A DNA stretch of 64,000 nucleotides, taken from positions 3,299,215 through 3,363,214 of the forward strand of contig NZ_CP013251.1 of NCBI RefSeq assembly GCF_001583435.1, written 5' to 3'. Below the pieces are notes generated by a model. That model was not told where the DNA came from, did no database searches, and saw nothing but the letters and a program-made list of their open reading frames with translations. This DNA is from Endozoicomonas montiporae CL-33 (GTDB lineage Bacteria; Pseudomonadota; Gammaproteobacteria; Pseudomonadales; Endozoicomonadaceae). Position 1 is the first letter of the stretch. Each line of letters begins with the position of its first letter. The translations under genes were made by a program, and so were the position numbers. This document shows positions 45,803 through 54,709 of the stretch, piece after piece.

Positions 45803-46750
45803 ATGAGTGGAGCCTACTCGGACCTGAAAGAGCTGGTTGAATTACGCTTGAAGGCCAGGGATCTGGCACTGTTCAAGCATAACCGCTCACGCAGCCTGCT
45901 GGCAGGCGCAGGCGCTTCTCCCTTTAAAGGGCGTGGCGTTGATTTTGAAGAAGTACGCGCCTATCAACACGGTGATGATATTCGCTCCATCGACTGGCGG
46001 GTAACGGCCAGACGCAGTAAACCCCATACCAAAGTGTTTCGGGAAGAGCGCGAACGCCCGGTTCTTATTTTGCTTGATCAGAGCCACAGCCTGTTCTTTG
46101 GCAGTCGCCTTAATTTCAAATCCGTCACCGCCGCTGAAGCCTGCAGCCTGCTGGCATGGGCAACGCTGAATCATGGTGACCGGGTGGGCGGCGTGATTTT
46201 CAATGAAGAGCAACTGAGCGAAATTCGTCCAAAACGTTCCAAGCAAACGTTGATGCACCTGTTGAAACAGGCCAGTGAATTAAACCAGTCACTGACCGCC
46301 AGATCGATTCCCGCTTCGATCACCGCTGCCGACGGTGGCTATCTGGCTAAAGCGTTACGTCATGCCCGCAGGGTGTCGCACCCGGGTACACACATTTTTG
46401 TGATCAGCGACTTTGCCTCGCACAACGAAGAAACCCTTCGTCACTTTTTCCGACTGTCCAGGCACTGCGAAATGATGGCGGTGCATATATCGGACCCCAT
46501 GGAAGCCGAACTGCCCCGCCCCGGTCGTTACGACATTACTAACGGCGTGCATCGCCAGACTATTGAAACACAGGCAGGAAAAGTCAGGCAGAAATATCGT
46601 CAGCAGTACGAACAGCAAAACAGTCTTCTGAAAGAACAGTTCTCCAGCCTGAAAATTCCTTTTATCGGGCTGCGAACTGACGTGGACACCTCACAACAGC
46701 TGGCGGAGCATTTTGGTTCGGTCAGAAGCCGGAAGAGCACGAGAGGTTAA
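45803..46750 (+). CDS. DUF58 domain protein (MoxR-associated)
   Basis: DUF58 proteins are degenerate VWA-like proteins that usually accompany MoxR. The family hallmark is FEEVRAYQHGDDIRSIDWRV near residue 50. A VWA-like fold follows, with VLILLDQSHSLFFG and FVISDFASHNEETLRHF. No membrane helix is evident in the 315 residues, so it is likely cytoplasmic. It begins 44 bp after moxR and is followed almost immediately by the DUF4381 gene. Confidence 0.92.
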   Translation: MSGAYSDLKELVELRLKARDLALFKHNRSRSLLAGAGASPFKGRGVDFEEVRAYQHGDDIRSIDWRVTARRSKPHTKVFREERERPVLILLDQSHSLFFGSRLNFKSVTAAEACSLLAWATLNHGDRVGGVIFNEEQLSEIRPKRSKQTLMHLLKQASELNQSLTARSIPASITAADGGYLAKALRHARRVSHPGTHIFVISDFASHNEETLRHFFRLSRHCEMMAVHISDPMEAELPRPGRYDITNGVHRQTIETQAGKVRQKYRQQYEQQNSLLKEQFSSLKIPFIGLRTDVDTSQQLAEHFGSVRSRKSTRG

Positions 46751-46754
46751 GCCT

Positions 46755-47243
46755 GTGGAGATGCAAAACCCTCTGGACCAGCTTCGCCCGAATCACCTGC
46801 CAGACCCGGTGAGTTGGTGGCCTCCGGCCATTGGTTGGTGGCTGGGTGGTCTGCTGATCATAATAGTCATTGCTGCTGTCGTTTACTTTACCCTCAGGTT
46901 CGTTCGTAAAACCCGTTACCGCCGTCAGGCAGCAAAAATAGGCAAGCAACTTCTGGCTGAATTCCGGCAGCATGGTGATCAACGCCGATTCATTAATGCC
47001 TGCAATCGCTTGTTAAAGCAAACGGCACTGCAGGCTTACCCTGACGAGCCGGTTGCCCGTCTGCACGGTAAAGAATGGCAACAGTTTCTGGCAGACAAAA
47101 GTGGTAACAAAGGGTTTCTTCAGGGAGTCGGTGTCGCATTGGGCGACAGCCGTTACTACAAAGAGCACGCTACAGAACAATCGTTGGAAGTGGATGCCCT
47201 GCACTCCATGACCTTAAGCTGGATCAAAAAACACCATGCTTGA
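46755..47243 (+). CDS. DUF4381 single-pass membrane protein
   Basis: This protein has one N-terminal membrane helix (residues about 23-48, WWLGGLLIIIVIAAVVYF) after the family's LDQLRPNHLPDPVSWWPPA opening. A cytoplasmic basic and helical domain follows, ending IKKHHA. I place the start at the GTG at 46755, with GAGG eight bases upstream and 4 bp after the DUF58 stop. An ATG two codons later (46761) is an alternative. It overlaps batA by 8 bp. Its role is unknown beyond membership of Bat-type operons. Confidence 0.88.
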   Translation: MEMQNPLDQLRPNHLPDPVSWWPPAIGWWLGGLLIIIVIAAVVYFTLRFVRKTRYRRQAAKIGKQLLAEFRQHGDQRRFINACNRLLKQTALQAYPDEPVARLHGKEWQQFLADKSGNKGFLQGVGVALGDSRYYKEHATEQSLEVDALHSMTLSWIKKHHA

Positions 47244-48279
47244 ACTGCAATGGCCCTGGGTGTTTGTCATAACCCCGTTGCCTTACCTGATTTATCGATT
47301 CATGACACCCGCCAGCCAGTCCGGGGGCTCGGCGCTGCAAGTGCCTTTTTATCGACACCTGACCAGCATTGCCGGAAATAATCTGGTTCACCAGAACTCT
47401 CGACGACAGTTGTCATTTATATTGCCCGTCGTTATCTGGTTACTGCTACTCTTGGCGGCGGCTCGTCCGGTCTGGCTGGGTGAGCCAATTCAGCTACAGG
47501 GCACAGGCCGTGATGTCATGCTCGCCGTTGACCTGTCGGGCAGTATGGAAATTAATGATATGGAATTGAACGGTGTGGCCGTTGACCGGCTGGTCGTCAC
47601 CAAACACGTTCTGACCGACTTTATTGAACGTCGAACAGGCGACCGTTTAGGTTTAATTCTGTTTGGTACACAGGCCTACCTTCAGGCACCACTGACGTTT
47701 GACTTGAAAACAGTGGGCACCCTGATGGACGAATCGGCTATCGGTATGGCAGGTAACAAAACGGCCATTGGTGATGCTCTTGGTCTTGCAGTAAAACACC
47801 TCCGTAACCGCCCACAAGACAGCCGGGTTCTGATTCTCCTGACGGACGGAGCTAATACTGCCGGTGAAATCACGCCATTGCAGGCAGCCAGACTGGCGGC
47901 AGAAGAAGGCATTAAAATCTACTCCATCGGGATGGGCGCTGAAGAGATGATTCAGCCGGGTATTTTTGGCACATCCTTTGGAGCACGCAGGGTTAACCCT
48001 TCTGCTGACCTTGATGAAAAAACACTGACAGAAATGGCGAATCTCACCGGCGGTCGTTACTTCCGGGCTAAAAACACAGAAGAACTGGAACAGATTTACA
48101 GCTTACTGGATGAACTTGAACCTGTGTTACAGGATAAAGAAAACTTTCGCCCGGGTATTGCCCTGTATTACTGGCCGTTATTACTGGCTTTGGTTCTGAG
48201 CTTTGTCACCGCTTTAGTTCACCCGTCGCTGCGCTCTTCAGACTGGTTAGCTAAATATAAAACGCAGGAAGGAGCCTGA
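47236..48279 (+). CDS. VWA-domain membrane protein BatA-like
   Basis: The 347-residue protein has an N-terminal membrane segment pair, a periplasmic VWA domain with an intact metal-ion-dependent adhesion site (VDLSGSM, later LTDGANT) and a C-terminal helix (YYWPLLLALVLSFVTALV). This matches BatA-type proteins of aerotolerance operons. The intact MIDAS suggests divalent-metal-dependent ligand binding. The start ATG overlaps the previous gene. It is followed after 2 bp by a second VWA gene. Confidence 0.91.
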   Translation: MLELQWPWVFVITPLPYLIYRFMTPASQSGGSALQVPFYRHLTSIAGNNLVHQNSRRQLSFILPVVIWLLLLLAAARPVWLGEPIQLQGTGRDVMLAVDLSGSMEINDMELNGVAVDRLVVTKHVLTDFIERRTGDRLGLILFGTQAYLQAPLTFDLKTVGTLMDESAIGMAGNKTAIGDALGLAVKHLRNRPQDSRVLILLTDGANTAGEITPLQAARLAAEEGIKIYSIGMGAEEMIQPGIFGTSFGARRVNPSADLDEKTLTEMANLTGGRYFRAKNTEELEQIYSLLDELEPVLQDKENFRPGIALYYWPLLLALVLSFVTALVHPSLRSSDWLAKYKTQEGA

Positions 48280-48281
48280 GC

Positions 48282-50135
48282 ATGACCGAGTTTATTTCTC
48301 AGTTTCATTTTCTGCGCCCCATGTGGCTGTTGATGCTGATACCCTGCCTACTATTGCTGACACTGGTCTGGCAACAACAGCAAGCATCCGGCAACTGGAG
48401 CAAGGTGATCGCTCCCGAGCTTCTGAAGCATCTGGTACACGGTGAAACACGGCAACAGCAACGCTGGCCAGTTGCACTGCTGGCAACCGGGTGGGTTCTG
48501 GCCAGTATCGCGCTGGCCGGCCCTACCTGGCAGAAAATCACCACGCCGGTCAGCAAAAGCCAACAACCTCTGGTGGTCGTCGCTGACCTGTCTTATCACC
48601 AATACGCTGCCGACCTGTCACCTGACCGGATGACACGGTTACGCTATAAGCTGCTGGATCTGTTCCGGCTGCGGCAAGATGGACTGACAGCCATCGTCGT
48701 CTTTGCCGGAGGTGCTCATACTGTCTCACCGCTGACAGACGACACCAACACTCTATCCAATCTGGTACCAGCGCTCAGTCCCGACATTATGCCGGAACAG
48801 GGGCAAAACCCTCTCAGCGGTATCGAGCAGGCCATCAAACTGCTCTCACAGGGTGCCAGTGAACGGGGTGACATTATGCTGATCACAGACAGTATTCCCC
48901 GACATCAGATCGCTGATATTGAATCATTAATCAAACAGTCAGGTCATAAACTCTCCATCCTTGGCATAGGTTCAGAACAGGGCGCGCCCATTGCTATTCC
49001 CGGAGGCGGTTACCTGAAAGATAGTCAGGGCAGTATTCTGGTGCCGCGACTCAACAGAACCGAACTGCAGCAGCTTGCCCGAAACGTCTCCGGCCAGTAC
49101 CGGGATTTATCGTTGGACAACAGCGACCTGCAGGCATTACTGCCCAAACCCGATTCTTCAGACTCCGTGATTAAAGTTGACCGTCAGTTCGACCAGTGGC
49201 ATGACGCCGGTTACTGGCTGGTGATTCTGCTATTGCCTTTGGCCCTTCTTGGCTTTCGCCGAGGCTGGCTGCTGGCACTGTTTATTTTATGTACGGCACT
49301 ACCACAAGAGCAGGCAATGGCTTTTGACTGGTCCACACTCTGGAAAAACAGTGACCAGAGAGGTGCAGAGGCACTCAATAATAATGATCCCGAGTCTGCT
49401 GCAGAACTATTTAGAAACCCGAAATGGCAGGCAGAAGCGCTTTATCAGAATCAACAGTTTGAAGAAGCTGCCAATCTGTTCAGTCAATCTGAAACCGCAC
49501 AAGGTTACTACAACCAGGGCAATGCCTTAGCCAAAGCTGGCAAATTGGATGAGGCTATTGCAGCTTATGATGAAGCGCTTAAACAACAACCCGATCTGGA
49601 TGACGCCAAGTTCAACAAGGCATTACTGGAACAATTGAAACAGCAACAGGAAAAACAAAACCAGCAGAACCAGAACAGCAAGGATCAGCAGCAGGAACAA
49701 AATAGCCAGGACCAGCAAAGCCAGGAAGGCGAACAACAGCAGTCACAGGATAATGCTCAGCAAAATCAGGATGACCAAAAATCCCGGCAGCAATCAGAAC
49801 AGCAGCAGCAAAAGCAAGAGCAAACCCAGGAACAAAAGCAGCAGCAAAGTACTCAGCAGGAGAGCGCTGAGTCTGATGAACAGAAACAACAGGAACAGCA
49901 TCAGGCCAGCCAGCAACCGGAAAAGCCGGAGTCAGAAAGCCCTGAGCAGAAAGAACAGCAGGCCATGACGGAACAGCAACCTGCTGAAGAACTGGATGCC
50001 CAGACTCCCGACCAGCAGGCGGTAGAAAACTGGCTGAATACCATCCCCGATGATCCCGGGGGCTTATTAAGAAGAAAATTTCTGCACCAGCAACAACTCA
50101 GACAGGAAAACAGACAACAGGAGCGGGCATGGTGA
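48282..50135 (+). CDS. VWA plus TPR protein (BatB/BatC fusion-like)
   Basis: The N-terminal half is a membrane-anchored VWA domain in which the MIDAS is altered: VVADLSYHQ replaces DxSxS. Metal binding is therefore probably lost, unlike the preceding VWA protein. A membrane helix (YWLVILLLPLALLGF) and a hydrophobic stretch separate it from TPR-like repeats (AEALYQNQQFEEAANLFSQ, YNQGNALAKAGKLDEAIAAY). A long Gln/Glu/Ser-rich low-complexity tail follows (about 455-590). This combines the parts called BatB and BatC in other bacteria. It overlaps batD by 7 bp. Confidence 0.9.
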   Translation: MTEFISQFHFLRPMWLLMLIPCLLLLTLVWQQQQASGNWSKVIAPELLKHLVHGETRQQQRWPVALLATGWVLASIALAGPTWQKITTPVSKSQQPLVVVADLSYHQYAADLSPDRMTRLRYKLLDLFRLRQDGLTAIVVFAGGAHTVSPLTDDTNTLSNLVPALSPDIMPEQGQNPLSGIEQAIKLLSQGASERGDIMLITDSIPRHQIADIESLIKQSGHKLSILGIGSEQGAPIAIPGGGYLKDSQGSILVPRLNRTELQQLARNVSGQYRDLSLDNSDLQALLPKPDSSDSVIKVDRQFDQWHDAGYWLVILLLPLALLGFRRGWLLALFILCTALPQEQAMAFDWSTLWKNSDQRGAEALNNNDPESAAELFRNPKWQAEALYQNQQFEEAANLFSQSETAQGYYNQGNALAKAGKLDEAIAAYDEALKQQPDLDDAKFNKALLEQLKQQQEKQNQQNQNSKDQQQEQNSQDQQSQEGEQQQSQDNAQQNQDDQKSRQQSEQQQQKQEQTQEQKQQQSTQQESAESDEQKQQEQHQASQQPEKPESESPEQKEQQAMTEQQPAEELDAQTPDQQAVENWLNTIPDDPGGLLRRKFLHQQQLRQENRQQERAW

Positions 50136-51910
50136 AGTCGGCACAGTTTCAACACCCCATCAGATTAACGGTACAATCGTTGACGGCAAAATGGCTGACG
50201 GCTCTGCTTTTGATAGTATTGGCCAATTCGGCACTGGCTACAACGTTCACTGCAACCGTTGACCGAACCATTATTGCCCCCTATGAAACACTGGATCTAA
50301 CACTGAGAACGGATAAAGACACCGACCGCACACCCGACCTGTCCGCCCTGAATCAGGACTTTGAAGTGGTCACAACACGCCAGAGCAGGCAGGTTCGTAT
50401 CGTCAATGGGCAAACCGAGTCTTGGCTGGACTGGATCGTCACCCTTTCGCCCAAGCGCGAAGGAAGATTGACGATTCCCGCGTTGAAGCTCGGCAACCTG
50501 TCCTCAGATGCCATCCGAATTCAGGTACAGAAAGACACCTCAGCCTCAGGCAACAACGTCAGCCCCGTGTTTATGCGCACCGAAGTGGATAACGAGTTCA
50601 TCTATGTACAACAGCAGGTGGTGCTCACACTGAGAGTGTTCTATCGGGTCAACCTCTACGACGATAGCCGTTTGAGTCCCCTGAATATCGACGGTGCCAT
50701 TGTTCAACAGCTGGGCGACACCCGTAAATACGAAACCATCATCGACGGAAAACGCTACGGCGTATTTGAGCTGAAATTTGCCATCCACCCCCAGAAAGCT
50801 GGCCTGATGGAAATTCCGGAGCTGACCTTTAACGGCACTATGGCTGAACGCAATGATCCGTTTGGCAGCATATTCTCCATGTCCAGTGGCAAACCAGTGG
50901 TGGCGAGATCCGCTGCCATTACGCTGAATGTACAGCCACAGCCTGCCAGTTACAGCGGCCGGGCCTGGCTACCCGCCTCAGACCTGTCACTCAATGAATC
51001 ATGGAGTCAGAATCTGGATGAAGTCCATGTGGGTGATGCCATTACCCGCACGATTACTGTTGAAGCCGAAGGTCTGACCAGTGCGCAGCTGCCGGTCATT
51101 CCCAAGCCAAGGCTGGAACACGCCAACCTTTATCCTGACCAGTCCAAGACGGAAGACACTCCAACGGAGAACGGCATTATCGGCAAGCGCATGGATGCAG
51201 TGGCCATTATTCCCACCCAACCCGGTGAAATGACGTTGCCTGCCCTGCGCTACAGTTGGTTTGACGTAACCAGTAATCAGGAAAAAGTCGCCGAGCTGCC
51301 TGCAAAAACGATACGGGTACTGCCTGCCACAAATGCTGCCAGCATTCCGGCACTGCCTGCGGTTACCGTAGCTGACAGTAATAACGGAGAAGCCAAAGCA
51401 GCTGACTGCGATTGCCCGCCCGCCGAGGTAATCGAAAAACCCGTAGCAGAAACCAAACAGGCGTACTTCTGGCCTTCACTGACAGGACTGTTTGCGCTGC
51501 TATGGCTGATCAGCACAGCCCTATGGCTTCTGGCAAGACGCCAGCAGATACCCGTAGTCACAGACACCGTTAAAGAGGATGGCTTACTCCCGCCAGAAAA
51601 GGATGCCTTCAGGCTCCTTGGTGAAGGCTGTCGGCAGGGCAACATTAATGAAGTAAAACTGGCCTTCACTGTCTGGTGCCAGAGTCTGTTCAATGAACAA
51701 CAACTGTCTACCGTTGAACGCTGCCTGACCCGACTGGATTCCGATAAACTTCGGACCTTGTTCGAACAGATGGATGCTGCCGTGTATTCGCCTGACAAGA
51801 GCAACGCGCCCTTCGCAGAGATATTAAGTGTCTGTGAAAAGCTCAGAAAACAGCATCTGAAGCAAGTTTCTAAAAACGATCAGTTGCCGGGGCTTTATCC
51901 TTCAGACTAA
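50129..51910 (+). CDS. BatD family (oxygen tolerance) protein
   Basis: A signal sequence (LTALLLIVLANSALATTF) leads into a large beta-rich periplasmic region with the BatD/DUF7379-like start TVDRTIIAPYETLDLTL. A C-terminal membrane helix (GLFALLWLISTALWLLARR) and a cytoplasmic tail of about 110 residues follow. The 593-residue length is normal. It is the last gene of the moxR operon. It ends just before a run of palindromic sequence that may terminate the operon. Confidence 0.88.
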   Translation: MVKSAQFQHPIRLTVQSLTAKWLTALLLIVLANSALATTFTATVDRTIIAPYETLDLTLRTDKDTDRTPDLSALNQDFEVVTTRQSRQVRIVNGQTESWLDWIVTLSPKREGRLTIPALKLGNLSSDAIRIQVQKDTSASGNNVSPVFMRTEVDNEFIYVQQQVVLTLRVFYRVNLYDDSRLSPLNIDGAIVQQLGDTRKYETIIDGKRYGVFELKFAIHPQKAGLMEIPELTFNGTMAERNDPFGSIFSMSSGKPVVARSAAITLNVQPQPASYSGRAWLPASDLSLNESWSQNLDEVHVGDAITRTITVEAEGLTSAQLPVIPKPRLEHANLYPDQSKTEDTPTENGIIGKRMDAVAIIPTQPGEMTLPALRYSWFDVTSNQEKVAELPAKTIRVLPATNAASIPALPAVTVADSNNGEAKAADCDCPPAEVIEKPVAETKQAYFWPSLTGLFALLWLISTALWLLARRQQIPVVTDTVKEDGLLPPEKDAFRLLGEGCRQGNINEVKLAFTVWCQSLFNEQQLSTVERCLTRLDSDKLRTLFEQMDAAVYSPDKSNAPFAEILSVCEKLRKQHLKQVSKNDQLPGLYPSD

Positions 51911-51920
51911 TGTAACTGAT

Positions 51921-52004
51921 GTTACGCACCTTAAACGAAGGAATCAGGGCTACAGAGCAATGACCTCGTTCGGAAATCTTGATGATTCGTAGAGGGTGCG
52001 TAAC
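51921..52004. repeat. 84-bp imperfect palindrome downstream of batD
   Basis: GTTACGCACC at the left is mirrored by GGTGCGTAAC at the right, and AATCA/TGATT continues the arms. It lies 11 bp after batD, directly beside a copy of the short TACCAA repeat at 52018. It could act as an operon terminator, or be another non-autonomous repeat class. Confidence 0.55.
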
Positions 52005-52017
52005 TCCAGTAATGTAA

Positions 52018-52049
52018 TACCAACTTCACCTTCGTAACATGAATTGGTA
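52018..52049. repeat. Short palindromic repeat, TACCAACTTC...GAATTGGTA
   Basis: This is the second short copy of the sequence at 3431-3462: the same 32-bp length, same ends and same central ACCTTC. It lies in the 197-bp space between the convergent batD and RND exporter genes. Confidence 0.65.
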
Positions 52050-52107
52050 TGACTGTCAGGTTGGGACGAGCGAAACGCGACTCCCAACCGACAGACAGAC
52101 AAAATAA

Positions 52108-54483
52108 TCAGCTGGTACTTCCTGCCAGCTCACCTTCAGGCTCACCAGCTTCAGTCTTTTTTACGTAACTCTCCGGCTTGAGCAGAAAGCGCGCCAGAGC
52201 AGGTAGCAGCCAGATGGCACCGATCATGTTCCAGATAAACATAAAGGTCAGCAGAATACCCATGTCTGCCTGAAACTTGAGAGGAGAGAATATCCAGGTG
52301 CCCACACCAATAGCGAGGGTTATGCCGGTAAAGGTGACCGCCTTGCCAGTAATCTGCAGTGTCTTATGATAGGCCTCCTGCAAAGGCAGCCCCTGTCTGA
52401 GGAAGCTTTCCAGACGACTGTAGATGTATATTCCATAATCCACACCAATACCTACTCCCAGTGCAATCACGGGCAGTGTTGCCACCTTGACACCGATACC
52501 CAGATACGACATCAGCGCCTGACACAGCACCGACGTCAACCCTAGTGGAATAACAATACAGAATACCGCTCTCAAAGAACGGAACGTCAACAGACACAGA
52601 ATACTGACGACCAGGTAAACCCACATCAGCATCTGGTTCTGTGCTTCGGCAATGACTTCATTGGTGGCTGCTTCAATACCGGAATTACCACTGGCCAGAA
52701 CAAACTGAACATTCTCATTATTGTTCTCAGCCGCAAAAGCCTTGGTTTCAGCCACAACCCGTGACAACGTATCAGCCTTATGGTCATCCAGATAAAGAAT
52801 CACTGGTGCCATTGAACAGTCACTGTTGTATAACCCGCGCAGTGTAGACACAGAGCTGTTCAGAACATAAGGGTTACGGGAAAGGGTTTGCCATTTCAGG
52901 CTGCCCTCGTTCAGCCCCTTGACCACCTGTTTGGATGCAGTCACCAGCGACAATGCCTGCTGAACGCCGGTTACATTCTCCATACGCCACATATAGCGGT
53001 CGATGGCTTCCATCACAGGATAGGTAGAACACTGCTCAACACCGGTTTCCACCATCACCACAAACAGGTCGGCACTGGTCGAATAGTTAGACGTCAGAAA
53101 CAGATTGTCTATGTTATAACGGGAATCAGGATGAAACTCTGGTGCGCCGGGATCTAAGTCGCCAATTTTCAGATCGGCCGCCCGGTAAATACCCCAGCCA
53201 AATCCCAGCAGGGCAATTAACACAGAAACCGGCACAACCTTGGGATGGGCAAAGTTAGACAACAGATTCCAGACGCCCTCTTCATTATGCTGGCGTTCCT
53301 GAATACGACGAACAGACTTCTGACTGGTACCACCATAAGACATCAATACAGGCAGCAAGACCAGATTAGTCATGATGATAGCCGCAACACCAATACTGGC
53401 GGTCAGGGCAAGATCCTGAATGACCTGAATATCAATAATCAGCAAGGTCAGGAAGCCAATGGCATCAGATGCCAGTGCCACCATTCCCGGAATATACAGA
53501 CTTCGGAATGCACGACGGGCGGCAGTCACTTTATCCGCACCGGCTGCCGCTTCTACACCTATGCTGTTAATGATCTGAACACCATGGCTGACACCAATCG
53601 CAAACACCAGAAATGGTACCAGCAGAGAATACAGGTCAAGCCCAAAGCCAAGGGTAGCGAGAAGACCCATCTGCCAGACAACGGCCACCAGAGATGTCAT
53701 TAACGGGATAAAGGTGCTGCGCAGGCAGCGGGAATACAGAAAGAGCAATAGCGCAGTAATCACAATGGCAACAATGAAGAACAGCACGATAGACTGTACA
53801 CCTTCAAACAAATCGCCAAAGACTTTTGCCGTACCAACAATGTGAATATTGACGCCCATGCCCGTATATTTATCGCGCAATATCTCCAGCTGTCCGGACA
53901 GCGCCTTATAATCGAGCCTTTCACCGGTTTCAGGATTGGTTTCAAAAAGTGGCAAACTGACAATGCTCGACCGGAAGTCATTTGCTACCAGCTGCCCCAC
54001 CTGCCCGGAACGCAGAATATTGGTTCGCAACTCGTCCAGACTTTCACGGGAACCGTCGTAGATCTGGGGAATAACCGGCCCCCCGGCAAAACCTTCTTCA
54101 GTGACCTCGGTCCAGCGCACACTGGGTGCCCACAATGATTTCAGTTTGGGACGATCAACACCATCAAGATAGAACACTTCATCATTGATCTGGCGCAGAA
54201 TCTCCATATAGTCCGCTGAAAAAATATCCCCTTCTCTGGCTGCTACAGCAATACGAACTGTATTGCCGCCACCGGTGCCATCGAGGTGTTTGAACATGTT
54301 TTGAATATAGGGGTGCTGCATCGGCACCATTTTTTCAAAACTGGCATCCACCTTTAAACCCGTGACCATCTTCCAGACCAGAAATACCGTGACCAGAGCA
54401 AAGAACAGGCACACCCGTATCCTGTTATGGAAGATCATTCGTTCAGAGGTTGATTCAACGTGATTGGATCGTTTTGACAGCAT
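52108..54483 (-). CDS. RND-superfamily (MMPL-type) exporter
   Basis: This inner-membrane protein has the two-fold RND layout: helix 1, a large periplasmic loop, helices 2-6, then the same order again. Motifs include LVPFLVFAIGVSHGVQII in the first half and LPVIALGVGIGVDYGIYIY in the second. The ATG at 54483 gives 791 residues; the frame is open to a non-ATG codon at 54519. No membrane-fusion partner is adjacent, so it resembles hydrophobe or lipid exporters of the MMPL group. It is the last gene of a DUF1302-DUF1329-YCF48-RND cluster. The substrate is unknown. Confidence 0.9.
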   Translation of the reverse strand: MLSKRSNHVESTSERMIFHNRIRVCLFFALVTVFLVWKMVTGLKVDASFEKMVPMQHPYIQNMFKHLDGTGGGNTVRIAVAAREGDIFSADYMEILRQINDEVFYLDGVDRPKLKSLWAPSVRWTEVTEEGFAGGPVIPQIYDGSRESLDELRTNILRSGQVGQLVANDFRSSIVSLPLFETNPETGERLDYKALSGQLEILRDKYTGMGVNIHIVGTAKVFGDLFEGVQSIVLFFIVAIVITALLLFLYSRCLRSTFIPLMTSLVAVVWQMGLLATLGFGLDLYSLLVPFLVFAIGVSHGVQIINSIGVEAAAGADKVTAARRAFRSLYIPGMVALASDAIGFLTLLIIDIQVIQDLALTASIGVAAIIMTNLVLLPVLMSYGGTSQKSVRRIQERQHNEEGVWNLLSNFAHPKVVPVSVLIALLGFGWGIYRAADLKIGDLDPGAPEFHPDSRYNIDNLFLTSNYSTSADLFVVMVETGVEQCSTYPVMEAIDRYMWRMENVTGVQQALSLVTASKQVVKGLNEGSLKWQTLSRNPYVLNSSVSTLRGLYNSDCSMAPVILYLDDHKADTLSRVVAETKAFAAENNNENVQFVLASGNSGIEAATNEVIAEAQNQMLMWVYLVVSILCLLTFRSLRAVFCIVIPLGLTSVLCQALMSYLGIGVKVATLPVIALGVGIGVDYGIYIYSRLESFLRQGLPLQEAYHKTLQITGKAVTFTGITLAIGVGTWIFSPLKFQADMGILLTFMFIWNMIGAIWLLPALARFLLKPESYVKKTEAGEPEGELAGSTS

Positions 54484-54507
54484 TGTCAGAATCCTTTTAG
54501 AGCAAAA

Positions 54508-54665
54508 TACCAATTCCATCTTCTAAACATGAATTGCGCAGCCATTTCAAACCACTGGCTCTGCGTCAGAACTCCTCGCAATAGCGAGCTATTACTCGTC
54601 GTTCTTCCTTGCCCAGCGATTTGAAATAGCTTGCTCATGGTCATATTTAGAACACGTAACTGGTA
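54508..54665. repeat. 158-bp MITE-like palindromic repeat (class C)
   Basis: The two 25-bp ends are imperfect inverted repeats (TACCAATTCCATCTTCTAAA mirrored at 54641-54665). The inner arms ATTTCAAA and TTTGAAAT flank a CTCGCAATAGCGAG central hairpin. It lies between the YCF48 gene and the RND exporter start, where it may alter operon expression. Short 32-bp copies resembling its left end are at 3431 and 52018. Confidence 0.72.
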
Positions 54666-54709
54666 TAAAATGCCGCTGTATCTTTATTATTTTCTGTGCA
54701 AAAAACGTT

